The notes under the pieces: model-generated | Database searches by the model: none | Told to the model about the DNA's origin: nothing | The model's input: the letters and a program-made list of their open reading frames with translations, nothing else | Translations under genes and position numbers: made by a program | Shown here: in pieces, positions 1-8,559 of the stretch | How positions within the stretch are numbered: the stretch's first letter is position 1 | How the letters are laid out: every line of letters starts with the position of its first letter | From: Prevotellaceae bacterium | GTDB lineage: Bacteria; Bacteroidota; Bacteroidia; Bacteroidales; Paludibacteraceae | DNA: 11,546 nucleotides | Assembly (NCBI GenBank): GCA_031290375.1 | Contig: JAITNR010000026.1 | Span: 1 to 11,546 of the forward strand | Direction of reading: 5' to 3'

Positions 1-1218
1 CCGATGGTCAGCATTGTGATCGCCCTTCGCGAATTGTACAAAAACAAGGTCTATCGCGACCGAATATTAGATATTTTAGAGGCAAAGCTGGTTACAGGCA
101 AACCTAAAACCGGTCGTCCGGGAATGGAATTGTGGCCTATTTTTGTATTGGCACAACTTCGTCTGTCCAAGCATTTAAGCTATGGAGAACTCCATACTGT
201 AGCCAATTATAACACATTGATTCGTCAGGTGATGGGGATTGAAACGGAAGAGAGCTTCGGGAAAGAGGAAATCCCCTATCAAACCATTTATGATAATGTT
301 TCTTTGCTTGATGATGAGACAGTTAAGAAGATAAACGAGGTAGTAGTATCTTTCGGTCATGGCGAAGTTTTCAAAAAAAAAGAGACGGAAGCATTGCGTG
401 TCAAAACCGATAGTTTTGTGGTCGAGAGCAATGTTCATTTTCCAACGGATTACAGTTTATTGTGGGATTGCGCGCGTAAAAGTTTGGACACAATAAATTG
501 GTTTACAGCTAAATATCCAACAGAAATGCAGGGTTGGAGAAAGACAAAGTATTGGCGCAAGACACTCAAATCGCTAATGCGAAGAGTAGGCAAAGCCAAT
601 TCATCGGGCGGAAAAAACAAGGCAGCACGACTCAAAAAAGAGGTAAGTGAATATCTTGCTCAATCCAAATCTTTGTACGAAAAGCTGTTTCTTTGTATTC
701 CAAATCTTCCGATAAAAGAAGTAAAAGACTTGGCATCAGCTATTTTACTCGAACAATATCTGTTATTTTTAAACAAACACAACAGGGCTTTGCTCGAAAA
801 ACTTATCCCTGAATTGATACTTCCCAAGAAACGTTTATCCCGTTGCCCGGATAGAGGGAAAGCGCATTTTAAGCGTTATGTCGGTTTGGCTGTTGTCTCC
901 TATAATCTGTGCTGCATCGGGCGTAAACTCCAAAAAGATTACCGAAAAGCAGAACAGTTGGCACAAGCTAACATCCGGAAGAATGCGGCTTAGATAAATC
1001 ACTTCTAATCAGATGGAAAGATAAAAAAGTAAGGGATTACTATGTCTTATTGGATAGCAAATTGGGGCTTTTGTGTAAATTTTCCTGATTTTCTTCCCAT
1101 CTATGGAGGTGAGAGTAATTTTTTTGTGTGACAAACAAGAATATGACTTAATTTTAACATTACGTTTTTTAACATTTAGCGGGCGCTTTCAAAAAAAAGT
1201 GGGTTTTCGGACAGACAC
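1..1218 (+). mobile_element. Insertion sequence remnant, left end outside window
   Basis: This stretch combines an incomplete DDE-type transposase (4-993) with about 225 bp of non-coding DNA. The right boundary is a guess. The string GGTTTTCGGACAGACAC near 1202-1218 reads on the other strand as GTGTCTGTCCGAAAACC, which resembles the terminal repeat of many insertion sequences. The matching left end is outside the window, so neither the inverted repeats nor a target duplication can be verified. The -7 element of the next gene begins about 25 bp beyond this putative end. Confidence 0.5.
4..993 (+). pseudogene. DDE transposase with catalytic middle deleted, 5' partial
   Basis: The protein resembles DDE transposases of the IS1182/ISNCY-like type whose full-length members are, from memory, about 430-480 residues; here 329 are visible. 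The N-terminal block is intact: TGRPGMELW at about 36-44, ANYNTLIRQVMG at 67-78, and the first catalytic segment around D136 followed by VVESNVHFPTD to D149. The C-terminal block is also present: SRCPDRG at 279-285 and the RYVGLAVVSYNL segment at 291-302. The stretch expected between them, with the second Asp (usually in an FDKGF-type motif) and the Glu (usually SAVES-like), is missing. Residues 257-277 read as fragments of that region joined together (NRALLEKL, then LILPKK, then RLSRCPDRG), which suggests two in-frame deletions. ATG at 4 is only the first visible start; family members normally carry some 20-40 more N-terminal residues, so the true start is probably off the window. It should be inactive as a transposase. 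The exact IS family is uncertain. Confidence 0.7.
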
Positions 1219-1288
1219 TAATTAGTAATTAAAAAAATTAATGTACATTTGCACAAAATAAATTTGTATTTTTTACGTTAAATATTCT
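994..1288. other. Non-coding IS tail and upstream region of porW-like gene
   Basis: These 295 bp carry no convincing reading frame. The left part, to about 1218, is probably the 3' non-coding tail of the insertion sequence. The right part is AT-rich and holds a Bacteroidota-type -7 element. No terminator hairpin was seen after the transposase. Confidence 0.5.
1244..1251 (+). promoter_or_regulatory. Bacteroidota -7 element (TACATTTG) for the porW-like gene
   Basis: TACATTTG matches the TAnnTTTG -7 consensus of the Bacteroidota primary sigma factor exactly and lies 37 bp before the ATG at 1289. No TTTG is present at the expected -33 distance, so the promoter is only half supported. No Shine-Dalgarno sequence precedes the ATG, which is normal in this phylum. 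Confidence 0.45.
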
Positions 1289-3988
1289 ATGCCGGCTAAA
1301 GATGTCAGAAAAATTTTTATAACACTGTGTTTTGCGGTATTTTTAATAGGTTGTTCAGCTAAAAAGAATACGTGGTTGAGCCGTAATTATCAGAATTTTG
1401 TTACAAGATATAACGTAAAATATAATGCCGTAACAAATTTTGACGATGGGCTTAAAGCGTTGATTGCAAACAACAAAGACGACTATTCGGAAATATTGCC
1501 GTTATACCCCACTGTAACTAAGGAAACTGCGGGTGCAATATCCTCCCAGATGAACACAACGATAGAAAAGTGCCGTAAGTCAATAAAACTTCACTCTATT
1601 CGTAAAAAACCATCTAAAAAGCCGCCAGGAATGAGTGATATAAACTATCACAAGTTCAGAGAACAGGAGGAATATAACAGGCAAATTCCAAATGCGTGGT
1701 TGCTGCTTGGCAAAGCCGAATTTTACGGGGCTGAATTTATCGGAGCAATATCCGATTTTAACTATGCAATAAGGCATTATCCCGAAAACAATGTGCTTAA
1801 TTATGAGGCAAAACTTTGGAAAGTGCGTTCGTATTCCGAAATGGATTGGCTCAACGAAGCGGAAAGCGAACTTCAATCTATCAAGGAAAATGCAGTGCCT
1901 TATCAACTTACAGGACTTTATTCTGCTTTTAAAGCAAATTTATTGATAAAACAAAAACGATACAAAGAGGCTATTCCATTTTTGGAACTTGCTATAAAAA
2001 AAGAGAAAGACCGCTATCAACTCTCCCGTTTTGAGTTTGTCTTGGGGCAGTTGTATGAGGCTGATGGACAAAAAAATCAGGCTTCGGAACATTTTCACAA
2101 TGCAAAACGCAAAGCTCAGAATTACGATATGATTTTTAATGCTCAATTAAAAGAATATCAAACTATTACCAACAATTCCAAAGCAATCAAAGGTTTGGAA
2201 AAAATGGCTAAAAGCAGCAACAATACAAATTACCTTGACCAGATTTATTACGCGGTAGGCAACAGATACCTTGATGCAAACAACAAACCAAAGGCTATTG
2301 AGAGTTACAAAAAGGCGATGAAATTCAGTACTCGAAACGGACTTGAAAAAGCGATTGTTGCCCTTAAACTCGGCGATTTGTACTATGCAGACAGGGAATA
2401 CATCTATGCTGCCCCCTTCTACGACTCGGTGGTGAAGATGATGCCCGCAACGCATAGGGAATACAAGCGGGCGGAAAATTTGTCAGGCATTTTGGGCGAA
2501 TTGGTGCAAAATTACGAAACTGTGCATTTACAGGACAGCCTTTTGTTTCTCTCAACTCTGTCGGAAGCCGAGCAGATGAAGGTTGTGGAAAAAATTATTG
2601 CAGACCTCATAGAACAGGAAAAAAAGGCAGCACAGGATTCTGCCGACCGAGCCGCTCTGAGTGTGGCTATGGCTGCAAGCAGTTCTTCTCCGAGTTCCTC
2701 GTCTTATCAAACACCCGGCACAGTCAGGTCTAACGAGTGGTATTTTTACAATACAAACCTTGTAAATCAGGGCAAACGGGAATTTGAACGCCTTTGGGGA
2801 AGAAGAAATTTGGAGGACAATTGGCAGCGAACAAGTAAAATTTCTTCTTCAAGTCTGCCAAGCAGTGATGACGACAACGATACCGACACACTGAACATTG
2901 CGGATACAGTTGTTATGGACAAACACAATCCTGCCCACTATCTGGCTCAAATTCCTAAAACAGATGAGCAGAAACAAACAGCCTTAACCTCAATTGCGAC
3001 TGCTCTTTACAACATGGGAACGATTTTTGAAAATAAACTTGGGGACGACATCAGTGCAGACACTACCTACAAGGAATTTCAAACTCGCTTTGCCCAAGAC
3101 GAACGAAAAGTTGATACTTATTATTCTGTATATCAAATAAATGGGCGTTTACAAAATCAAATTGAGCAAAATATTTTCAGAGAAAAAATTATTGACGAAT
3201 TTCCTGCCAGCAAATACGCCCTAATGCTTTCTGACCCGAATTACGCGGAAAAAATGGCTAAAATTCTTGTTATTCAGGACTCGCTTTATACTCAAACGTA
3301 TTATGCCTATACCAAGAGTGATTTTTCTGCGGTAAAAGGCAATTACGAGCTTATGCAAAGCGAGTTTTCACTTTCGGAGCTGATGCCTAAATTCACTTTT
3401 TTGAATGCCCTTTCGATAGCAAAAACAGGCACGCAAGACAATCTGGCTGTTGCTCTTACGGATTTGATAGAAAAATACCCTAACAGCGATGTTACCCCGA
3501 TGAGTCGTGATATTCTGGCTTTGATAAAACAGGGCAAAGAAAACTCGAATGTTGTGGATACTGCAACGCTCGTTTCCAGACGGACTCGGCAAACACAGTC
3601 AACAATCGACAGCATCATGGTTAGTGTCGGCAATTTTACGGCAAATGTTTCTGAACCGCAAAACATTGTGTTTGTGTGCAAAATCGACAATATAAACCTG
3701 CTGAATAATATGCTCTACGATGTGGCTGCATACAATTTTAACAAGTTTTTGATAAAAAATTACGATTTTGAGCTGAAAAGAATCGACAGAAAAGATTTGC
3801 TGGTGATTTCCGGTTTTGAAAACATGGAAGAGGCAAACTGGTATAAAAAACTGTTGATTTCTGATATGGCTTTTGCTGGCAAAAATTATATCAATGATTT
3901 TATGGTGATAACAGTATCTGACTCAAACCTGCAACTGCTTGGTTCAGGTCGCACATTAGACGACTATTTGAAGTTTTCAAATAAATGA
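1289..3988 (+). CDS. porW: PorW/SprE-family TPR lipoprotein of type IX secretion
   Basis: PorW and SprE are TPR lipoproteins needed for the T9SS, which exports proteins across the outer membrane and drives gliding in Bacteroidota; the family is thought to link the PorK/PorN ring to the translocon. The first 22 residues form a lipoprotein signal with lipobox LIGC, so C22 should be lipidated. The mature start (KKNTWLSRNYQNFVTRYN) is typical of the family. About five TPR-like helical pairs can be read at roughly 134-167, 207-240, 245-275, 315-347 and 352-388. A Ser-rich linker follows near 460-475, then the family signature EWYFYN (483-488) with LWGRRNLEDNW (502-512), then an acidic low-complexity segment. 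The C-terminus holds a repeat-like segment that may be SPOR-like. At 899 residues it is near SprE in size and, from memory, longer than P. gingivalis PorW. The stop overlaps the next start as ATGA, implying co-transcription. No other T9SS genes are in the window. The family call is firm; the domain limits are approximate. Confidence 0.88.
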   Translation: MPAKDVRKIFITLCFAVFLIGCSAKKNTWLSRNYQNFVTRYNVKYNAVTNFDDGLKALIANNKDDYSEILPLYPTVTKETAGAISSQMNTTIEKCRKSIKLHSIRKKPSKKPPGMSDINYHKFREQEEYNRQIPNAWLLLGKAEFYGAEFIGAISDFNYAIRHYPENNVLNYEAKLWKVRSYSEMDWLNEAESELQSIKENAVPYQLTGLYSAFKANLLIKQKRYKEAIPFLELAIKKEKDRYQLSRFEFVLGQLYEADGQKNQASEHFHNAKRKAQNYDMIFNAQLKEYQTITNNSKAIKGLEKMAKSSNNTNYLDQIYYAVGNRYLDANNKPKAIESYKKAMKFSTRNGLEKAIVALKLGDLYYADREYIYAAPFYDSVVKMMPATHREYKRAENLSGILGELVQNYETVHLQDSLLFLSTLSEAEQMKVVEKIIADLIEQEKKAAQDSADRAALSVAMAASSSSPSSSSYQTPGTVRSNEWYFYNTNLVNQGKREFERLWGRRNLEDNWQRTSKISSSSLPSSDDDNDTDTLNIADTVVMDKHNPAHYLAQIPKTDEQKQTALTSIATALYNMGTIFENKLGDDISADTTYKEFQTRFAQDERKVDTYYSVYQINGRLQNQIEQNIFREKIIDEFPASKYALMLSDPNYAEKMAKILVIQDSLYTQTYYAYTKSDFSAVKGNYELMQSEFSLSELMPKFTFLNALSIAKTGTQDNLAVALTDLIEKYPNSDVTPMSRDILALIKQGKENSNVVDTATLVSRRTRQTQSTIDSIMVSVGNFTANVSEPQNIVFVCKIDNINLLNNMLYDVAAYNFNKFLIKNYDFELKRIDRKDLLVISGFENMEEANWYKKLLISDMAFAGKNYINDFMVITVSDSNLQLLGSGRTLDDYLKFSNK

Positions 3989-4905
3989 TAAAAACTGTTC
4001 GTTGGATAATATTTATCTTGTGTTCGGGCTTTTTAATATATAAAATTGCTCGTATTGAGGATTTTTCGCTCTTTTGGGACAGTCTTAAAAACCTGACTAT
4101 AAGAAATTTTTTTCTGTTGTTTGTCGCATTTTTCCTGTTATTTGCTAATTTTTTGACCGAAAGTATCAAATGGAAAATCCTGTTAAAAAATATTTTTTTG
4201 ATAAATCTTGTTTCTTCAATAAAAGCAGTTGTTTGGGGTCAAGCGGGGGCGTTTGTTACACCCAACAGCATTGGAGAGTTTCCGACAAGGGCGTTGAATA
4301 TCCCCGATGGGTACAGGCTAAAAGCAGTTACAATGGGGTTTGTGGGCAGTCTGGCACAAACTGTCGCAATCACTGTCTGCGGATTGGTTGCCTTGTTGGT
4401 CTATGTTTTGGGAAGCAGAATAGAATTAACATCATTCCACTATAAAACAGTACTTTATGCAGGTTTGTCAATCTCGGTTTTGCTGATTTCGACATATATT
4501 TTTCTGCCGAATTTTGGCAATTTATTACAAAAAAGTCGCTTTGGAAAATTAAGACAGTTCTCCGATGCACTTCGTTTTTTTACTGTAAAACAATCTGTTT
4601 CAGTTTTTTTGCTCTCTTTTTTAAAGTATTTGATTTTCAGTACTCAATATTTTTTAATATTGAATTTTTTCGGAGTAAAATTTTCATTATCAGAGGCATT
4701 AACAGCGATGCCTGTCTTTTATCTTTTTCTCACTTACATTCCTCTTATGAACATTTTTGAAGTGGCAGTCCGTTCTTCTGTGGCAATTTTTGTTTTCGGC
4801 TATTTCACGCAGGACATAGCTGCGATCATAGCCGCAAGTACGCTTTTTTGGCTTATGAATTTTTGTTTGCCTACTTTTATTGCACTTTTTTTGGTAAAGA
4901 AGTGA
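3985..4905 (+). CDS. Lysylphosphatidylglycerol synthase TM-region family membrane protein
   Basis: This 306-residue polytopic inner-membrane protein has about eight hydrophobic segments, starting at roughly 4-22 and 41-60. The TP at 92-93 followed by GEFPTR at 97-102 matches the conserved TP...GE...R block of the LPG-synthase TM / UPF0104 family (PF03706; AglD and YbhN relatives). The C-terminal part (FEVAVRSSVAIFVFG) corresponds to the second conserved block. It covers only the integral-membrane domain, with no soluble aminoacyl-transferase domain, so lysyl transfer to phosphatidylglycerol should not be assumed; stand-alone members are poorly characterised and are linked to lipid or polyprenol-linked substrate handling. 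ATG at 3985 overlaps the TGA of the porW-like gene by 4 bp, indicating translational coupling. The substrate is unknown. Confidence 0.75.
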   Translation: MIKTVRWIIFILCSGFLIYKIARIEDFSLFWDSLKNLTIRNFFLLFVAFFLLFANFLTESIKWKILLKNIFLINLVSSIKAVVWGQAGAFVTPNSIGEFPTRALNIPDGYRLKAVTMGFVGSLAQTVAITVCGLVALLVYVLGSRIELTSFHYKTVLYAGLSISVLLISTYIFLPNFGNLLQKSRFGKLRQFSDALRFFTVKQSVSVFLLSFLKYLIFSTQYFLILNFFGVKFSLSEALTAMPVFYLFLTYIPLMNIFEVAVRSSVAIFVFGYFTQDIAAIIAASTLFWLMNFCLPTFIALFLVKK

Positions 4906-5161
4906 ATTTTACGAGCTTCTGTCCAGCAATTTTTTTACTAAATGGCAAATCTTTTTTTGAAGTGATAGATTCAAAATTAAGCATATAGTAACGAAAAATA
5001 AATAACTTATAACGGTTTTTAAATATTGTATTCTGTAAAATAGATAGTTATAAATTATAGCTTAATATGTTATTTATTTCACATGCCATAATAATAATAA
5101 AATATGGATAAAAGTATTGCAAAAAAAATGTAACTTTGTCCTACAAGCAAACAATCCTTAA
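4906..5161. other. AT-rich intergenic region with nested inverted repeats
   Basis: This 256-bp gap is very AT-rich. It contains an 11-bp perfect inverted repeat (AAATAAATAAC at 4996-5006 and its complement at 5069-5079) enclosing a 7-bp one (TTATAAC at 5007-5013 and GTTATAA at 5047-5053). Both are low-complexity and may be chance. No U-tract terminator for the upstream pair was found. The right end carries the -7 element of the next gene. Confidence 0.35.
5131..5138 (+). promoter_or_regulatory. Bacteroidota -7 element (TAACTTTG) for the 5162 operon
   Basis: TAACTTTG matches TAnnTTTG exactly, 23 bp before the ATG at 5162, so any leader would be short. A TTG at 5117-5119 is too close to serve as the -33 element. 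This is the likely promoter for the membrane protein-rsfS-ftsH group. Confidence 0.45.
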
Positions 5162-6145
5162 ATGAATCCTTTACGTCAATTAAATCACTCATTATCAGCG
5201 GCAATAGTATTTAATTTTTTATTGTCGTTGTTTTGGTGGTTGCCCTGGATTTTGGGTTTTCACGCACCGGAGGCTGTAACAGTAACCGCATTTTATACAT
5301 TAAAACTCTTCGATTTATCAGGTTTATGGGTGGTGCTGTTGGAATTTGTTGTGTGTGCTTTGTTGATTTTTTGGACAAATCACAGATTTTTTTTCAGGGA
5401 TATCAATACCATTACCTATCTGCAATTTTCGCTTATGGGGCTGATGTGTACAACTTGGTTCGAGTCGCAAACATTTGGAAATCACACCATAGCAGTAATA
5501 TTTTTTGTTTTTGCCGTTTCACAACTTTTGAAAATAAATGACAGCTCCAAAAATATTTCAAAATCGATTTTGAACACTTTTGTTGCATTAAGTATCTCAT
5601 CTGCATTTGTTTATCAATATTTTTATACGATACCTGTTTTCATTTTTGGATTTTTATATTTTGCAGCTATAAATCGTCTGAGAATACTGTTTATATCGCT
5701 TGTCTCAATCGTTGTGCCTGCAATCGTGTTTTTGGGTTTTTGCTATATAACGGACTCAATAACGGTTTTTACCGATTATTTTTTTAAAATATTTTCCTTT
5801 GTAACAGGTCCATTTGACATTATTTTTCAAGAAAAATTGGAACTCTTCGTTTTAATCTTCTATACAGCAGTTTCTATGATTTTATTTTTAAGAAATAGTC
5901 CCAGAATTAAATATAAAACGAAAAAGATAATATATTTTTTTGTACTTTTGTGGTTCGTTTTAACAATACTGACAATTTTATTTAACGATACAGAAATTTT
6001 TGTTTTGGCGTGTATTATTTATACATCTTATCTGTTGACACTTAACTTTGTAGAGTTCAAAAATAAATTAAATCGGATACTTTTTGACAGTTTGTTGGTT
6101 CTGTTTTTAGCGATGTATGTGATACGAGTTTTTATTAATTTATAA
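5162..6145 (+). CDS. Polytopic membrane protein of unknown function
   Basis: I do not recognise this 327-residue protein with confidence. It is almost entirely hydrophobic, with about ten predicted membrane segments separated by very short loops, for example around 13-34, 45-70 and 160-200, and a last segment close to the C-terminus. Aromatic residues are abundant (WWLPWILGF at about 25-33). No catalytic motif or cofactor site is apparent. The layout recalls the membrane proteins of about 300 residues annotated in Bacteroidota as DUF6427 or EpsG-like; this is an impression, not a match. The stop is 5 bp before the rsfS start, so it is probably co-transcribed with rsfS and ftsH. The start fits an AT-rich leader after the -7 element at 5131. 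Confidence 0.7.
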   Translation: MNPLRQLNHSLSAAIVFNFLLSLFWWLPWILGFHAPEAVTVTAFYTLKLFDLSGLWVVLLEFVVCALLIFWTNHRFFFRDINTITYLQFSLMGLMCTTWFESQTFGNHTIAVIFFVFAVSQLLKINDSSKNISKSILNTFVALSISSAFVYQYFYTIPVFIFGFLYFAAINRLRILFISLVSIVVPAIVFLGFCYITDSITVFTDYFFKIFSFVTGPFDIIFQEKLELFVLIFYTAVSMILFLRNSPRIKYKTKKIIYFFVLLWFVLTILTILFNDTEIFVLACIIYTSYLLTLNFVEFKNKLNRILFDSLLVLFLAMYVIRVFINL

Positions 6146-6150
6146 TATAA

Positions 6151-6510
6151 ATGAAGAAAAAAGAAAATGAACTTATTGATGCCATAGTGGCAGGAATGCA
6201 GGAACAAAAAGCCAAGCGTATTGTTGTGGTGGATATGACAAAGATTGAAGCACCCTGCCGGTATTTTGTAATTTGCGAGGGCACATCTTCTACGCAGGTT
6301 GGGGCTATTGCCGACACAATGCGTGATTATGTCCGCATCAATCTCAAACAAAAACCCTTTGCCATTGACGGCTACAACAATGCCGAATGGATTGCAATGG
6401 ACTATGGCGAGGCTATCGTGCATATTTTCAGGCACGAAACACGAGAATTTTACGACATCGAACACCTTTGGAATGATGCCGAAATTGAGTATGTACCAGA
6501 TTTGGATTAA
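6151..6510 (+). CDS. rsfS: Ribosomal silencing factor RsfS
   Basis: RsfS (YbeB/Iojap family) binds ribosomal protein uL14 on the 50S subunit and blocks joining with 30S, reducing translation in starvation or stationary phase. The 119-residue length is normal. Conserved features are RIVVVDMT at 23-30, the YFVICEGTSSTQVGAIAD segment, W80 with DYG at 84-86, VHIF at 90-93, and the closing REFYDIEHLW at 98-107. It starts 5 bp after the upstream membrane gene and ends 27 bp before ftsH. The rsfS-ftsH pair is, from memory, a common arrangement in Bacteroidota. Confidence 0.95.
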   Translation: MKKKENELIDAIVAGMQEQKAKRIVVVDMTKIEAPCRYFVICEGTSSTQVGAIADTMRDYVRINLKQKPFAIDGYNNAEWIAMDYGEAIVHIFRHETREFYDIEHLWNDAEIEYVPDLD

Positions 6511-6537
6511 TAATAACTAATTGAATAACAATAAAAT

Positions 6538-8475
6538 ATGAGTAACAATCAAAGTTCGGACAAAAACAGGAAGTTACAATCACAAAAACCTTTTAAACCG
6601 AAGTCCAACTACTATTGGATTTATTTTGCGATAGGACTTTTTTGTGTCGCAATGTACTTTTTCCAGGACAAGGCACCCGTAAAAGAAGTGCCTCTTTCCG
6701 CTTTTGAGAAAATTTTAAGTGATAGTTGTGTTAACAAAATTGATGTCAACAAATCGCAGGGGATAATTGAGACACAAGTAGATACGGTTTGTGCAAAGGA
6801 ATTATTTGGTAAGAATGCCAATTTCCACAATGCTAAATCGGTGAAAATCACAACTCAGTATGGCTCAATGGATAGGCTTCAACAAACATTGGACAACCTC
6901 AAAAACCAAAACATCTACACAGGCGAAATCAACTATAAGGATGGCAAAGATTTTTTTTCGGTGCTTATATACATTCTGCCTTTCGTGCTGTTAATAGGCT
7001 TTATTGTGTTGATGAACAGGCGTATGGGCGGTGCCGGTGGAGGTGGCATTTTTAATGTGGGACGTTCAAAAGCTCAGATATTTGACAAGAAAAACGGAGC
7101 GAAAATCACGTTCAAAGACGTTGCAGGTTTGGAGGGGGCTAAGGAAGAGGTGCAGGAGATTGTGTCTTTCCTCAAAAGTCCTGACAAATACACAGAACTT
7201 GGCGGTAAAATCCCCAAAGGTGCTTTGCTGGTGGGACCTCCCGGAACAGGAAAAACCCTGCTTGCAAAGGCAGTGGCAGGTGAGGCTGATGTGCCGTTTT
7301 TTTCACTTTCAGGCTCGGATTTTGTGGAAATGTTTGTTGGCGTGGGGGCTTCTCGCGTTAGAGACTTGTTTCGTCAGGCAAAAGAATCAGCTCCCTGTAT
7401 CATTTTTATTGATGAAATTGATGCTATCGGCAGAGCGAGAGGTAGAAATCCGAATATGAATGTGAATGATGAACGAGAAAATACTCTCAATCAACTGCTT
7501 ACTGAAATGGACGGTTTCGGCTCAAACAGCGGCGTGATAATACTTGCCGCCACCAATCGTGCCGATATTCTGGATAAGGCTCTTTTGCGTGCAGGACGCT
7601 TTGACAGGCAAATTCACGTAGATTTGCCCGATGTGCACGAGCGAAAGGAAATTTTTGAAGTTCATCTTCGTCCCCTCAAACTTGACAGTTCGTTGGATAT
7701 TGACTTTTTGGCACGTCAAACGCCCGGTTTTTCGGGTGCGGATATTGCCAATGTCTGCAATGAAGCAGCTCTGATTGCAGCAAGAAACAGCAAAAAGTCG
7801 GTCGGGAAACAGGATTTCCTTGATGCCGTAGATAGAATTGTAGGTGGATTGGAGAAAAAAAACAAGATAATGACTGATGAGGAGAAACGTGCTGTTGCCT
7901 TTCACGAGGCAGGACACGCCACAGTAAGTTGGATGCTCGAACACGGCAACCCGCTTGTGAAAGTAACAATAGTGCCGCGCGGAATGGCTTTGGGTGCGGC
8001 TTGGTATCTGCCTGAAGAACGGCAGTTTACCACAGTCGAACATATAAAGGATGAAATTTGCGGACTGCTCGGCGGACGTGCCTCCGAAACAGTGTTTTTC
8101 AATACCGCCTCGACAGGTGCCCTAAACGACTTGGAACGTGCCACAAAGCAGGTTTATGCAATGGTTGCCTACTACGGAATGAGCGAAACATTGCCAAATC
8201 TGAGTTATTACGACTCTTCGGGGCAATACGATTTCGGTTTTGTAAAACCATATTCCGAAACCACAGGGCAAAATATTGACAAAGAGGTGCAAAAACTCAT
8301 TGACGAACAGTTTGAGCGTGCAAAAAAGATTTTACGTAAAAACGAAGAAGGTGTTAGGAAAATAGCGCAGATATTGACCGATAAAGAGGTGCTTTTTGCC
8401 GATGACGTAAAGGCAATTCTTGGCGAACGTCCTTGGAAAAGCCGTAGCGATGAAATACTTTTGAATGAAAAATAA
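6538..8475 (+). CDS. ftsH: ATP-dependent zinc metalloprotease FtsH
   Basis: FtsH is a hexameric, membrane-anchored AAA+ protease that extracts and degrades damaged membrane proteins and some soluble regulators. After a basic Asn/Gln/Lys-rich start there are two membrane segments (about 25-43 and 140-160) enclosing an extracytoplasmic domain, then a Gly-rich linker. The AAA+ module has Walker A GPPGTGKT at 233-240, the pore-loop segment FVEMFVGVGASR, Walker B IIFIDEID at 288-295, and second-region-of-homology arginines R354 and R357 in GRFDR. The protease domain has zinc motif HEAGH at 456-460, with D531 as the likely third ligand. At 645 residues it is full length and nothing essential is missing. 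The start lies in AT-rich DNA without a Shine-Dalgarno sequence. A phosphatidate cytidylyltransferase often follows ftsH in Bacteroidota (from memory); here it does not. Confidence 0.97.
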   Translation: MSNNQSSDKNRKLQSQKPFKPKSNYYWIYFAIGLFCVAMYFFQDKAPVKEVPLSAFEKILSDSCVNKIDVNKSQGIIETQVDTVCAKELFGKNANFHNAKSVKITTQYGSMDRLQQTLDNLKNQNIYTGEINYKDGKDFFSVLIYILPFVLLIGFIVLMNRRMGGAGGGGIFNVGRSKAQIFDKKNGAKITFKDVAGLEGAKEEVQEIVSFLKSPDKYTELGGKIPKGALLVGPPGTGKTLLAKAVAGEADVPFFSLSGSDFVEMFVGVGASRVRDLFRQAKESAPCIIFIDEIDAIGRARGRNPNMNVNDERENTLNQLLTEMDGFGSNSGVIILAATNRADILDKALLRAGRFDRQIHVDLPDVHERKEIFEVHLRPLKLDSSLDIDFLARQTPGFSGADIANVCNEAALIAARNSKKSVGKQDFLDAVDRIVGGLEKKNKIMTDEEKRAVAFHEAGHATVSWMLEHGNPLVKVTIVPRGMALGAAWYLPEERQFTTVEHIKDEICGLLGGRASETVFFNTASTGALNDLERATKQVYAMVAYYGMSETLPNLSYYDSSGQYDFGFVKPYSETTGQNIDKEVQKLIDEQFERAKKILRKNEEGVRKIAQILTDKEVLFADDVKAILGERPWKSRSDEILLNEK

Positions 8476-8489
8476 TCAAATAATTCTGT

Positions 8490-8521
8490 TTTGTTTGATA
8501 AAAAACTTAGATATAATTTTA
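8490..8521 (+). promoter_or_regulatory. Possible promoter for the glsB-sufE-yjbR group
   Basis: TTTG at 8490-8493 is followed after 20 bp by TAATTTTA at 8514-8521, which matches TAnnTTTG at all but the last position. It lies 38 bp before the ATG at 8560 in the 84-bp gap after ftsH. Such AT-rich matches occur by chance fairly often. Confidence 0.35.
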
Positions 8522-8559
8522 AACGAATAGCTCAGTAAATAAACCCCCAAGAAATAAAA

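Noticed and set aside
7522..8043. 173-codon open frame on the - strand inside ftsH
   Set aside because: It lies antisense to highly conserved FtsH domains. The + strand frame explains the sequence fully, so this is a shadow of ftsH codon use.
8475..8499. Weak ATCAAA/TTTGAT hairpin after ftsH as terminator
   Set aside because: The stem is six A/T-rich pairs and is followed by A-rich rather than T-rich sequence, so it does not fit an intrinsic terminator. It also overlaps the possible promoter of the next group.
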